NCBI GenBank assembly: GCA_035478435.1
Contig: DATIJT010000009.1
Location: 186,001 to 250,000, forward strand
DNA from: DATLRC01 sp035478435
GTDB taxonomy: Bacteria; Patescibacteriota; Saccharimonadia; Saccharimonadales; UBA4665
Reading direction: 5' to 3'
DNA length: 64,000 nt
Below the pieces are notes generated by a model. The model was not told the origin of the DNA. It saw only the letters and a list, made by a program, of their open reading frames with translations, and did no database searches. Below, in pieces: positions 16,666 through 25,443 of this stretch. The stretch's first letter is position 1; every line of letters starts with the position of its first letter. A program made the position numbers and the translations under genes.

Positions 16666-17952
16666 TTAACCTGCTAGGGAATATTCTTTAAGTTTGGCTA
16701 AGGTTTTTTCGGTAAGTAATCTTGAAGCAATATCACGGATATTTTCAGGCTTATCCAGTTCGGCTTGCATAGCTTTATCTTTATAGCGTGCTTTGAGTTG
16801 TTGGAGCTGTAATTCGAGTTCTTCGGAGGTGACGTCTATTTTTTCCTCGCGTGCAATCTCACCCAATATCAACCCGGCCTTGACGCGTTTTTCGGCCGGT
16901 TCGCGGTTTTTGGCGCGGTGGCCTTGCTCGTCCAGGCCTTCTTCGGCCAAGTGTTCTTGCCAGGTTTGGCCGCGGTAAGCCAGGTTTTGGCGCTCTTCGG
17001 ATTCCAGGCGGTCGATCTCTTCGTCGATAAGGCTTTTAGGTATATCGGCTTTCGACTTTTCGGCAATTTGTTCTAGTAGTTCGTTTTCCAAAGCCCGCTC
17101 GGCTTGGAATTGCCGTTCATTTTCTAGCTGGCGCTTAATGTCGGCGCGCAGTTCAGCCAGGTCCTTGAACGGGCCGATTTTAGCGGCAAAAGCGTTGTCC
17201 AGTTTGGGTGCAGTGACCTCCTGGACTTTTTTAACATTAACCTTAAAAGTGACTTCGCGGTTTTGTAGGGTTTTAACTCCGTAATCTTTCGGGAAAGTGA
17301 CGCTAAACTCCTTGTCCTCACCAGCTTTAAGCCCTACCAAATTGTCTTCGAAGCCGGGAATGAAGCTGTTACTGCCTAAAATTAGCGGATAATCTTTGCC
17401 GTCAGCGCCCTGGATAGGCTCGTTCGCCTTAGCATCTCGGCCAGTAAAATCTATCCAAACTTCATCGCCCTCTTTGGCGGCCCGCTGGACTTCTTTCTTA
17501 TCGGCGGCGCGGATTTTTAGGTCTTCAATAACAGCCTCGACATCTTTTTCCTTTACCGAGACTGGTTGCCTGGTCATCTTGATCTTCTTATAGTCACCCA
17601 ACTCAATATCGCCGATGGCTTCAACTTCCACGGTAATTTCCAAAGTGGTAAACGGCACGAACTTGCCGACACTGACTCTAGGCTGCTCGACAGGACGTAA
17701 TTCCTGTTCCTGGACGGCTGCCACATACAGCCGGTTAATGGCTTCTTCTAGGAATTCAGATTGCAGCACAGCCTGATCAACGTTTTTTTCAACCAGCTGG
17801 GCTGGCGCTTTGCCCTCGCGGAAGCCACCGAGTTTGACCTTTTGGCCGAGCTTGCTCAGAACCCGCTGTTTGGCATCGTCTAGCAAAGCTTGGTCGGCAG
17901 TAATCGACAGCTTGAAAGTCGTTGGCGCTAATTTGTCCTTTGTGACTTGCAT
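16666..17952 (-). CDS. tig: Trigger factor, ribosome-associated chaperone
   Basis: 428 residues, the usual size. The N-terminal ribosome-binding domain carries the signature GGFREGKAP (about residues 42-50). The FKBP-type PPIase domain follows (DEVWIDFTGRDAK... PLILGSNSFIPGFEDNLVGLKAG, pieces about 150-205), then a long helical, Glu/Lys/Gln-rich C-terminal chaperone arm. It holds nascent chains as they leave the ribosome. Start ATG with AGGGA upstream. Upstream lies a membrane protein gene, 40 bp away, so the two may share a transcript. Confidence 0.97.
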   Translation of the reverse strand: MQVTKDKLAPTTFKLSITADQALLDDAKQRVLSKLGQKVKLGGFREGKAPAQLVEKNVDQAVLQSEFLEEAINRLYVAAVQEQELRPVEQPRVSVGKFVPFTTLEITVEVEAIGDIELGDYKKIKMTRQPVSVKEKDVEAVIEDLKIRAADKKEVQRAAKEGDEVWIDFTGRDAKANEPIQGADGKDYPLILGSNSFIPGFEDNLVGLKAGEDKEFSVTFPKDYGVKTLQNREVTFKVNVKKVQEVTAPKLDNAFAAKIGPFKDLAELRADIKRQLENERQFQAERALENELLEQIAEKSKADIPKSLIDEEIDRLESEERQNLAYRGQTWQEHLAEEGLDEQGHRAKNREPAEKRVKAGLILGEIAREEKIDVTSEELELQLQQLKARYKDKAMQAELDKPENIRDIASRLLTEKTLAKLKEYSLAG

Positions 17953-17993
17953 AAGTCCCTACTCTAACAGATTGTTTAGTAAATTTCCAGACA

Positions 17994-18461
17994 TTAATGC
18001 AGGAATGGGCGGACTAACATCAATATGCCAATAAACCAAGCTATTTCAACTACGCCACCAATTGGTTTCTGGAACCACTGGATTTTATTGTGGAAGCGCC
18101 AAAACCAATATTGTTCCACGTTGTCTTTACCGGTTCGTTTAACATTAATGAAACGCGGAATATACAGCAAGTCTGGGCTGGCTGCCAAAAAAGCGCAAAC
18201 GGCAGCAATTAGCCAATGCCTGGGCTGTAGTATGGCCAACCCAAGCACCAACATGACACAAAGTACTGCTCCGCCGACTATTTGGATGTAAAGGAACATC
18301 CTAGAGCCAATTCTTTTAGCGTCCGTACTCCCTGTCACATCGTAATGCGGGATAGCGTCACACACGAAGTGCGACAAAAAGGCGGCTGGCGCGGCCACTG
18401 CCGGATTACTTACGGCAAAACCTATAAAAGCCCCAGTCAAAGCATGGTTAATGGCCGTCAC
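17994..18461 (-). CDS. Multi-pass membrane protein, possible metal-dependent hydrolase family
   Basis: 155 residues from a GTG at 18461, which overlaps the upstream TGA (GTGA) and has AGAGGG about 9 nt before it; an ATG at 18485 would add 8 residues but gives a longer overlap. Three to four hydrophobic segments are visible (about 5-30, 52-80, 90-105, 132-150). The pattern HALTGAFIGF near the N-terminus and HFVCDAIPHYD near 30-40 resembles the histidine/aspartate layout of YdjM-like membrane-bound metal-dependent hydrolases. Translation is coupled to the GNAT-like gene upstream. Function is inferred only from these His/Asp residues. Confidence 0.72.
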   Translation of the reverse strand: MTAINHALTGAFIGFAVSNPAVAAPAAFLSHFVCDAIPHYDVTGSTDAKRIGSRMFLYIQIVGGAVLCVMLVLGLAILQPRHWLIAAVCAFLAASPDLLYIPRFINVKRTGKDNVEQYWFWRFHNKIQWFQKPIGGVVEIAWFIGILMLVRPFLH

Positions 18462-19006
18462 GGTCGATTTCCCTCTGGTGGGCAATAAAAAGCAATACTA
18501 TCTCCCTCTTCAAATACACTCCAATTTTCATCAACAGGAACGAAGCCGGCTTTAGCACTTAAGCCCTGCGAGGCTGAATTAGTTTTTCGAACCGCTGTCC
18601 AAATCCCACCATTAAAATTGGCTGCTGACTCGTCTAAGTGTACTTCTAATGTAAATAGACCTGCCCCTTTGCGGCGCCAAGGGTTAAAAACAAAACCAGA
18701 CGAGCTAGGAGTATCCGGCGGAACATTTGACGGTACAGAATTGAAACGGACGATCGTGGACATGCCAGCTACTACATCTCCTGCCCAAATTATGAACTGC
18801 TCGCTTCGGCCAGGAATGCATAGGCCCTTACTTTTTTTAAGCCTTGATTCTGCCACAGGATTCTTGCTGTAGGCGCCAACAACGGCAGGAAAATCAATAG
18901 CTAAATCAGCATTCGCCGGCAATTTTAAACCATGCACTAATTGACAGCCGATATCATCCAGCCTAGAGTCCTCGATTGATGAAAGTTTTTCGGCTGTGAA
19001 TAGCAT
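18458..19006 (-). CDS. GNAT-like N-acetyltransferase family protein
   Basis: 182 residues. The ATG shares an A with the hisS stop (TAATG), so translation is coupled to hisS. The order of elements fits a GNAT fold: a strand with VVAGMSTIVRF, a central GFVFNPWRRKGAGLFTLEVHLDE segment with basic residues at the place of the acetyl-CoA pyrophosphate loop, then WTAVRKTNSASQGLSAKAGF, close to the usual N..S....KxGF ending, and a C-terminal strand. The substrate is unknown. The Arg-Lys-Gly loop is not a canonical Q/RxxGxG/A, so this is a structural guess. Confidence 0.62.
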   Translation of the reverse strand: MLFTAEKLSSIEDSRLDDIGCQLVHGLKLPANADLAIDFPAVVGAYSKNPVAESRLKKSKGLCIPGRSEQFIIWAGDVVAGMSTIVRFNSVPSNVPPDTPSSSGFVFNPWRRKGAGLFTLEVHLDESAANFNGGIWTAVRKTNSASQGLSAKAGFVPVDENWSVFEEGDSIAFYCPPEGNRP

Positions 19007-20316
19007 TATTTGATGCTTCTATGAGTTTTTATATTACTAACAACATCATTCAGATTTTGTTTCTTCTCTTTGCCGGTTTCGAGGTTTTTAAGTGTGAAAA
19101 GTTGTTTTTGTAGCTCAGTTTCACCTATGATCAAAACCTGTTCGATACCTTTTTTGTCGGCGGTTTTAAACTGGTCTCCTAGTTTGCGGCCGGATAGGTC
19201 GACGGCTACGTTCAGGCCTTCATGCCTCAAGGCAGTGATAATCGGTTGGGATTGTTCAAGCACATCGCCGACTAAGGCCACCCAAACATCCGTTTCCGCA
19301 GGTAGTTGAGGTAAAAGATGGTGGATTTTCAAAAAGTTAGCCAATGTTACGTCGCCCCAACCAAAGCCGACGGTTGGCACTGGCGCCACACCGAACAGCC
19401 CTACCAGTCCGTCGTAGCGGCCGCCGCCCAGCATGGAGCGGTTGTTTTCCGGGTCGGTATCAAAAACCTCGAAAACGATGCCGGTGTAGTAGTCCAGGCC
19501 GCGCATCAGCGTGACGTCAAAAGTGGCGTGGTTGATACCCAGGGATTTTAGGTTATCCAGCAAGTTTTTCAGTTCTTGGGCAGCTGGTTGTTTTTGGACT
19601 TCAGCCGGCAAATCGGCCAGTTTTTTGGCATCAAGTAAGTCTAGAAGCTTTTCTGTTGTTCCTGCTGCCTTTTGGGCGGCCGGCAAAATTTCATCCACTT
19701 TGGAGATAAAATCAGGCCGACTCATCTTATGCATCCGGTCAATCAGTTTGCCGACGGCTTGCCGGGTTTTCGCGTCAAGCTCCAGATAATCAGCCAATGA
19801 ATAGTCAACCAGGCTGCGGTGGTTAAGACGGATTTCGTACATGTCGGGTTTGGCGTCGAAAGCCTTAAAAACCTCGTTGACGAGCATGATCATTTCCAGT
19901 TCCGCGCCAGTCTCTTTGACACCGAAAATATCAACGTTCAACTGCCAGTGTTCGCGCAGGCGGCCTTTTTGCGGCCGTTCGTAGCGCCATAAATTAGGAA
20001 TGCTATACCAGCGCAACGGATAAGCTAGTTCTTGGCGCTTGGCGGCCACCATCCGGCTGACTGTCGGCGTCATTTCCGGCCGGATAGCCACCTTGCGGCC
20101 ACCACGGTCCTCGAAACTATAAGTCTGCTCGTTGACGATTTCTTCGCCGCTTTTGGCCAAGTAAATTTCTAACGGCTCCAGAATCGGCGCGTCATATTCT
20201 TCATAGCCAAAATGCTCGACAACTTCGCGCCATTTGCCAAACATATACTTCTGCAGGCGCTTGTCCTGGGGGTAAAAATCCCGCGCGCCTTTATAGGGTT
20301 GGGTTGATAAAGTCAT
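19006..20316 (-). CDS. hisS: Histidyl-tRNA synthetase
   Basis: Class II aminoacyl-tRNA synthetase, 436 residues, charging tRNA-His. Motif 2 is seen as WRYERPQKGRLREHWQ (about 110-125), the histidine-binding GLDYYTGIVFEVF near 265, and motif 3 as GGGRYDGL...VGFGWG (about 288-310). A C-terminal anticodon-binding domain follows (DVWVALVGDVLEQSQPI and a DLSGRKLGDQFKTADKKG piece). The next gene starts inside its stop codon. A TATACT box lies 10 nt upstream of the ATG. Confidence 0.97.
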   Translation of the reverse strand: MTLSTQPYKGARDFYPQDKRLQKYMFGKWREVVEHFGYEEYDAPILEPLEIYLAKSGEEIVNEQTYSFEDRGGRKVAIRPEMTPTVSRMVAAKRQELAYPLRWYSIPNLWRYERPQKGRLREHWQLNVDIFGVKETGAELEMIMLVNEVFKAFDAKPDMYEIRLNHRSLVDYSLADYLELDAKTRQAVGKLIDRMHKMSRPDFISKVDEILPAAQKAAGTTEKLLDLLDAKKLADLPAEVQKQPAAQELKNLLDNLKSLGINHATFDVTLMRGLDYYTGIVFEVFDTDPENNRSMLGGGRYDGLVGLFGVAPVPTVGFGWGDVTLANFLKIHHLLPQLPAETDVWVALVGDVLEQSQPIITALRHEGLNVAVDLSGRKLGDQFKTADKKGIEQVLIIGETELQKQLFTLKNLETGKEKKQNLNDVVSNIKTHRSIK

Positions 20317-20334
20317 ATTATTCTTAAGTATAAA

Positions 20335-20922
20335 CTATCTGCTTGGCTGATTTTTCAAGAAATGAGTCATACCAAAAGCACCAATAGTTAGACTGTAGGC
20401 TACGCTCGTTAGATGACTCCAGGCCGGAATACGTTTTTCCTGCACACCTTCGATTACGGCATCTTCATGATGAACCGTCTGATCACGAAAAGGGTAAATC
20501 GTTAGTAGGTGCTGGCGATCGGCATTACTAAAAGTCCTTAAGTTTTTCTGCAATAACTCAAGCGATTCTTTGAAGGCCGGATTTTCAGCATTAGTGTGCT
20601 GGCTGACATTTTCCGGGTGGTTGATTTTGCCGCTGATGCAAACCACGGCGTTAATTTTATCCTTACGGGCGGCAAAGGCATTCAAAACCGCGCTGGCGCC
20701 AGCGCTGAAGCTGATTAATGAGACTTTATCGCCGGCATTTAGATAGGTGTCAATTTCAACTAACAATTTATCCAATTTAGGCTTAAATGAGTCGCCTTCC
20801 CGCCAAATTACAGCGTGATAATGCGGAATAAGTCCGTAGATTCTCCAAAATTTAATAGCTAAATCCTGGTGATATGGGCGATAGTCTCCAAGACCCGGCA
20901 CGTAAATAACATGGTGTTTCAT
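20335..20922 (-). CDS. Alpha/beta hydrolase-fold protein
   Basis: 195 residues from the ATG at 20922 (MKHHVIYVPGLGDY). An upstream in-frame start at 20973 is rejected since those codons are the 3' half of tRNA-Leu. The nucleophile elbow reads LISFSAGASA (Ser at about residue 77), after the first strand VIYVPGLGDY which supplies the oxyanion side; a late His (about 163, near the HEDAV or WSHLTS segments) may complete the triad. No signal peptide. Short for the fold, so probably a minimal esterase or lipase-like enzyme; substrate unknown. Confidence 0.78.
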   Translation of the reverse strand: MKHHVIYVPGLGDYRPYHQDLAIKFWRIYGLIPHYHAVIWREGDSFKPKLDKLLVEIDTYLNAGDKVSLISFSAGASAVLNAFAARKDKINAVVCISGKINHPENVSQHTNAENPAFKESLELLQKNLRTFSNADRQHLLTIYPFRDQTVHHEDAVIEGVQEKRIPAWSHLTSVAYSLTIGAFGMTHFLKNQPSR

Positions 20923-20931
20923 AATAAATAT

Positions 20932-21015
20932 TGGTGCGCGGGAGAGGACTTGAACCTCCATGCCTTGCGGCACTAGCTCCTAAGGCTAGCGTGTCTACCA
21001 TTTCACCACCCGCGC
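20932..21015 (-). tRNA. tRNA-Leu (anticodon UAG)
   Basis: Cloverleaf read on minus: acceptor GCGCGGG pairs with CCCGCGC; anticodon stem CTAGC/GCTAG closes loop CTTAGGA, giving anticodon TAG; a long variable arm (TGCCGCAAGGCA) marks class II; T loop GTTCAAGTC. Discriminator A and CCA are encoded (20932-20935). Confidence 0.96.
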
Positions 21016-21149
21016 TCGTAGGAACCTACGCTCTTGTCTCGTTTTGCCTAAATCGGCAAAAACTTCGACCTCTAGCTATGCTCCTCCTCTAAAAATTGCA
21101 TTCAGTAGCCCGGAAGGCTCTTTGGATTGCAATTTTTTTAAGGCTGCAG

Positions 21150-21686
21150 TTATTTTACACTAGTCCTTCGGTAAAAAACTAGTTGGGCGTCGCCGTACGA
21201 TTTAGTGGATAGTGGTTGGTAGTTAGTAGGTAGGGCAAAATTCGCTTTTGGTGGGAGTGAATAGATAATCAGGCCGCCTATTTTAGCCCGTTCGGCTAGT
21301 TTTTCTAACAAATCTTGCTGGAGGCTGTCATAGGGCGGGTCACAGAGGACCAGATCAAATGTCTCGCTTGAAGTTTTAAGCCAGGCGTTGGCGTTGGCAT
21401 TGATAAGTTTAACGGCATCTGCTAAGCCTAGAGCCCTCATATTTTCAGCAATGGCGCGCTGGGCGGCTGGGTCTGAATCTATAGCCAGCGCCGACTTGGC
21501 GCCGCGACTGATGGCTTCAAAACTGAGCGCCCCGCTGCCGGCGAATGGGTCCAATACCGTTAGGCCCGCGATATCGCCCAGCGCATTAAATAACGCGCCA
21601 CGAATTTTGTCGCTCATGGGGTGGGTGCGTTGGCCACTGGGTGAGCTAAAGATCCGACCCTTCAACCGGCCGGCGATAATCCTCAT
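21150..21686 (-). CDS. rsmD: 16S rRNA (guanine(966)-N2)-methyltransferase
   Basis: 178 residues. RsmD methylates G966 of 16S rRNA in the 30S head. The N-terminal MRIIAGRLKGR and THPMSDKIRGALFNAL are family signatures; the SAM-binding motif I is VLDPFAGSGALSFEA (about 44-58), and the catalytic motif IV is DPPY (about 117-120). The ATG overlaps the TGA of the upstream gene (ATGA), so translation is coupled. Confidence 0.95.
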   Translation of the reverse strand: MRIIAGRLKGRIFSSPSGQRTHPMSDKIRGALFNALGDIAGLTVLDPFAGSGALSFEAISRGAKSALAIDSDPAAQRAIAENMRALGLADAVKLINANANAWLKTSSETFDLVLCDPPYDSLQQDLLEKLAERAKIGGLIIYSLPPKANFALPTNYQPLSTKSYGDAQLVFYRRTSVK

Positions 21687-22480
21687 GCTGAGCCCTCCAC
21701 CAGCCCGGCGTCATAGAGCGCCGCGTACCACGCGAGAGTAATCATTAAGGCCATGCGTGGCGCGACTTCGCGGCGGATGTCGCGGTTGAGTTTAAGCGTC
21801 CAGCCCTTTTGGTAGAAACGTTTATAAAGGCCCATGGCCCCGACTTCTTTGCTGAGCTTCTGGAAATACGGTACGACACCTATATCGCGCACTTCACGCA
21901 GTTGGCGTTTGTTGGGGCGGGCTTTGCTTAACCTAAGCGGGGCGATAATCATGTAAGCGCCGGCTTCGAACATGGCGTGGGTAGTCAGCAGACCCTTTGG
22001 CCCGACTAGCCGCAGGCTGCGCTGCATAGATTCAAGGACTGTCTCGCCGCGGATGTAGGCCCGGCCGACCAGGCCATTACGAGTGTGGCGGGTTTCGCCC
22101 CGCAAATTTTCCAGCTCTTGCTCGTAGGGGTAGTGATGGGCCGGCGTTAGGCCATCCACCAGTGCGTGAGCCAGCCAGGCAGCTTCGAATGCAGCGCGAA
22201 CCCTGTCGCCTTGTTTGAGCGCCCTAACCAACGAGTTATAGTGGCGCTGGATCTGCTGGCCCAGTTGGGTGTCATGAAGGTCGAACGGGTTCACGAAATG
22301 CCAGGGCTGTTCAACATTTTGGGCGTCTTTGAGCTTGGAAGCGTCGGGGCCGTTTTGGCCCTCAAAATGCAGAATTTCCCGAGCCGTTGGGAACGCTACC
22401 AGCCGGCCGGCAACTAGCGTCAGGTGCCGGCGGGCCACCCGGTCAAGCTTTTGGTGGGTATGTAATATAACGGCGTACAT
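21683..22480 (-). CDS. Zinc-dependent phospholipase C / P1-nuclease-like protein
   Basis: 265 residues, all-alpha and His-rich. HTHQKLDRVARRHL at the N-terminus and AWLAHALVDGLTPAHHYPYE near 130-150 match the style of helical zinc phospholipase C/S1-P1 nuclease folds, where histidines and an aspartate bind three zinc ions (HALVDGLTPAHH is close to the HxxxD...H pattern). No signal peptide, so a cytoplasmic role is likely; the substrate is unknown. The gene precedes rsmD with an ATGA overlap. The family call is inference from the histidine pattern. Confidence 0.66.
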   Translation of the reverse strand: MYAVILHTHQKLDRVARRHLTLVAGRLVAFPTAREILHFEGQNGPDASKLKDAQNVEQPWHFVNPFDLHDTQLGQQIQRHYNSLVRALKQGDRVRAAFEAAWLAHALVDGLTPAHHYPYEQELENLRGETRHTRNGLVGRAYIRGETVLESMQRSLRLVGPKGLLTTHAMFEAGAYMIIAPLRLSKARPNKRQLREVRDIGVVPYFQKLSKEVGAMGLYKRFYQKGWTLKLNRDIRREVAPRMALMITLAWYAALYDAGLVEGSA

Positions 22481-22495
22481 GGAGCTACGCTCCTG

Positions 22496-22590
22496 GAACT
22501 AGAAAATAGAAACTAGGAACTAGCAAAACGCATGAATAATAGCTGGCTGTCATAAACGGTGTCTAATTCCTATTTCCTAGTTTCTAATTC
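22496..22590. repeat. Imperfect inverted repeat between recG and the next gene
   Basis: Left arm at 22496-22524 built of GAACTAG/AATAGAAACTAG units; right arm 22564-22590 is its imperfect complement (AATTCCTATTTCCTAGTTTC). It overlaps the recG stop. Nearly the same arms recur at 48775-48854. Probably a terminator-like hairpin. Confidence 0.75.
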
Positions 22591-24620
22591 AAATTAGTTA
22601 CAGCTCGCAAGCTAGTAACAGTTTCATTTAGCTGTCTATATTTTAGCAAACTCTCGCCTGAATCGATAAATCGGCTGGCAGCCTGGCGGGCGGCGGCGAT
22701 CAGTTTACTGTCGGAGAGCTTGGCCACGCGCAGATCCAGTTGGCCGTGCTGCAGCGTACCGTAAATCGCCCCTGGGCCGCGTAGTTCCAAATCCAGCTCG
22801 GACAGGCGGAAGCCGTCATCGCTGGTTTCCAGGGCCCGCAGCCGTGGGCCGGGTTGCTTTGAGTCACTCAGCATAAGGTAGCAATAGCCTTGGTGGCCAC
22901 CCCGGCCCACCCGGCCACGGAGCTGGTGGATTTGGGCTAGACCAAAGCGTTCTGGCCCCTCGATCAGCATGACTGTGGCGTTTGGTATGTCCACGCCTAC
23001 TTCTATTACGGTCGTGGAAACTAAAATGTCCAGTTTATGGGCTACAAACTTTTCCATAATTTCTGTCTTCTCGGCCGGCTTCATTTTGCCATGCAATAAA
23101 CCGACCCGCCAGGCCTTGAAGTCCTTTTTACGAAATTCTTCATATACTTTTTCGACGGAATTTACGGCTAAGGCATCTGATTCGGTAATAGTCGGGCAGA
23201 CTACGAACATTTGCCTGCCGGCTTCTAGCTGGCCATTGATCTTTTCGTAGAGCTGGGTACGTGAATTCGGAGAAATGAGTTTAGTTATGATTGGTTCGCG
23301 ACCTGGCGGCTTAACATCTAAAACTGATATATCTAGTTCGCCGTAAAGCGTTAAAGCGAGCGAACGGGGGATCGGTGTGGCAGTCAAATTAAGTACATGG
23401 GGCATGTGCCCGGCTTTGCTCATGAGGGTCTTGCGCTGCTCCACCCCGAAACGGTGCTGTTCATCAATAATTACTAGAGCTAACTTATGCATATCGACTT
23501 GCTCTTGGATCAGGGTCTGGGTGCCAATGATGAACTGGGCCTGTCCGGAAGCAATGGCGGCGCGGGCTTTGGTTTTTTGGGCCGGCTTCATACCGCCCAC
23601 TAGCAAATCCAGCTGCTTTTCTAAGCCGAGCGGTGCCAGCAAAGCAAAAATCGTGTTGGCGTGTTGGCGGGCCAGCAGTTCAGTCGGTGCCATAAAGGCC
23701 ACTTGGTAACCTTGTTCCAGCGCCATCAAAGCCGCCATAGTCGCCACCACGGTTTTACCGGAACCGACATCCCCTTCCACTAACCTGTTCATCGGCTGCA
23801 TCTTTTGCAGATCCAGATAAATTTGCCAAATGACCTTGCGCTGGGCGTCAGTCAGCTTGAACGGCAGATGGCCGACAAACTCTTTGGCTAGCTCTTCCTT
23901 GAACGCAATTTTCAGCGATTTTTCTTGTTGGTTTTCCTGTTTATTAAGCAAACTGGCTAGGCTTAGGCCAAGGATTTCTTCAAAACTAAGCCGTTTTTTG
24001 GCCTCGGCCAGTTGCTCAGGGCTTTTGGGAAAGTGCATGGCCAAAACAGCCTCTGCATAAGGCACCAGATCATAGTTTTTAATAAGCCAGTTGGGTAATG
24101 TTTCGGGCAGGGCTTTTATAAGTGCTACGGCCTGCTTGATCGCCGCCCTTATCTGGCGAGAATTTAAGCCCTTGGTTTCGCGGTAAATAGGCACAATGCG
24201 AGCTGTGTTAATCGGAAAGTCACTGGCCAATTCCACGCTGGGGTTCAGAATGCTAAACCGCTGGTGGCTAAGTTCAAACTTGCCGGAAATATAATAGGCT
24301 TGGCCCCGTTTGAGCGCGGCTTCGCGGTAAGGTTGGTTGAACCAGATCAAACGGACACTGCCGCTTTCGTCGCTGGCGACCGCTTCGGTAATATGCATGC
24401 CGCGCCGCACGTAACGGCCCTTGGCTTGCTTGATGACAGCCTTGATTGTCACATTGCCCGGCTTTAGCTGTTTAGTGGGGACTACTACGGAATAGTCATC
24501 ATAACGCCGCGGCCAATAATTTATTAAATCTTGGGTAGTTTTAATTCCCAAGGTAGCGAATTTGCGGACCAAGGCTGGCCCAATCCCCTCTAACTCAGTC
24601 AAGGGATTATCCAGTTTCAT
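22584..24620 (-). CDS. recG: ATP-dependent DNA helicase RecG
   Basis: 678 residues, full length. RecG remodels stalled forks and branched DNA. The N-terminal wedge/OB domain includes the VVVPTKQLKPGNVTIKAVI stretch; helicase motif I is GDVGSGKT (about 290), motif II is DEQHRFG (about 389), motif III LTATPIPRSL, motif V DIPNATVMLIEGPERFGLAQ, motif VI HQLRGRVGRGGHQGYC. The last residues fold as the RecG-specific TRG-type C-terminal region. Tightly packed with the methyltransferase gene upstream (4-bp gap). Confidence 0.97.
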   Translation of the reverse strand: MKLDNPLTELEGIGPALVRKFATLGIKTTQDLINYWPRRYDDYSVVVPTKQLKPGNVTIKAVIKQAKGRYVRRGMHITEAVASDESGSVRLIWFNQPYREAALKRGQAYYISGKFELSHQRFSILNPSVELASDFPINTARIVPIYRETKGLNSRQIRAAIKQAVALIKALPETLPNWLIKNYDLVPYAEAVLAMHFPKSPEQLAEAKKRLSFEEILGLSLASLLNKQENQQEKSLKIAFKEELAKEFVGHLPFKLTDAQRKVIWQIYLDLQKMQPMNRLVEGDVGSGKTVVATMAALMALEQGYQVAFMAPTELLARQHANTIFALLAPLGLEKQLDLLVGGMKPAQKTKARAAIASGQAQFIIGTQTLIQEQVDMHKLALVIIDEQHRFGVEQRKTLMSKAGHMPHVLNLTATPIPRSLALTLYGELDISVLDVKPPGREPIITKLISPNSRTQLYEKINGQLEAGRQMFVVCPTITESDALAVNSVEKVYEEFRKKDFKAWRVGLLHGKMKPAEKTEIMEKFVAHKLDILVSTTVIEVGVDIPNATVMLIEGPERFGLAQIHQLRGRVGRGGHQGYCYLMLSDSKQPGPRLRALETSDDGFRLSELDLELRGPGAIYGTLQHGQLDLRVAKLSDSKLIAAARQAASRFIDSGESLLKYRQLNETVTSLRAVTNLN

Positions 24621-24624
24621 TGTT

Positions 24625-25419
24625 CTAAGGTTGGGCTTTGCGGACTAAGAAAAAGATGCTAGGGCCAAAGTACGAGTTGGCTAGTGGCCGCTGCAGTAGT
24701 TTTTCAATTCTAAGCATCGCTGTAGGTGGCAAGAGTTTTTTGAGTCGGGGGCTACGCAAGTTGGAGACGGACAGAGTGGCCTTTACCTGCAAACCAGCGT
24801 GGGCCAATTGGCGCACAATGGTGTGGGGATTATGGTTGACAAATGGGATTTCATCTTCCCGGCGGTTTTGTGCAGAGCGGATATCAACCGGCTTGACTGG
24901 TAAGCGCTGGGCCTTCACAAGGTGTTTTAGGCGGTTACGCATGTGGCTGTAGTTGGCCACTTCGATCACCGCGTAACCTTCATCGGAAAGCACCCGGGCG
25001 ATTTCAGCGAATTCCGGCGCCGGGTCAGGCAGGTGGTGCATGACCCTAACCAGAGTTACTAAATCAACTGATCCGTCTGTAAATTTAAGGTCATCGGCCT
25101 GCATGAGTTTGCGGTCAATTTCTGGGTGGCCCTTTAGAAACCGTCCAGCTATATCAATTTGTTGCTGGCTGGGTTCGGCCAGAACCACTTTGTCGGCGAA
25201 TTCTTCTAGCAGCAGACACAACCGGCCGTAGCCACCGCCAACGTCAACTGCCGTTTTAAAGTGTTTGCCTTTCAGAAACTGCCGGATAGCGATTTCTTCA
25301 CTGGCATGTTCGTACTCCCGGCCTTGCCAGTATTTGAGGTAGTTGTGATTCGGATCATTATACTGATCGGCTTTGCGCTTCTGAATAGAATGGTTTGCTG
25401 GTTTGGTCATAGGTGTCAT
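24625..25419 (-). CDS. Class I SAM-dependent methyltransferase
   Basis: 264 residues. Motif I is AVDVGGGYGRLCLLLEEF (about 60-77) and binds S-adenosylmethionine; the post-I acidic residue is in VVLAEPS; motif IV region DLVTLVRVMHHLPDPAPEFAEIARVL matches the Methyltransf_11 pattern with the HHLPDP signature. The substrate is unknown, perhaps a lipid, quinone or small molecule. Two ATGs are possible (25419, 25410). It lies 4 bp upstream of recG and 24 bp downstream of tyrS. Confidence 0.88.
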   Translation of the reverse strand: MTPMTKPANHSIQKRKADQYNDPNHNYLKYWQGREYEHASEEIAIRQFLKGKHFKTAVDVGGGYGRLCLLLEEFADKVVLAEPSQQQIDIAGRFLKGHPEIDRKLMQADDLKFTDGSVDLVTLVRVMHHLPDPAPEFAEIARVLSDEGYAVIEVANYSHMRNRLKHLVKAQRLPVKPVDIRSAQNRREDEIPFVNHNPHTIVRQLAHAGLQVKATLSVSNLRSPRLKKLLPPTAMLRIEKLLQRPLANSYFGPSIFFLVRKAQP

Positions 25420-25443
25420 TAAATTATACCTTTTAAATTTTAA

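Noticed and set aside
20923..20973. N-terminal extension of the hydrolase gene (MPQGMEVQVLS...)
   Set aside because: These codons are the 3' part of tRNA-Leu on the same strand; the ATG at 20922 is the start.
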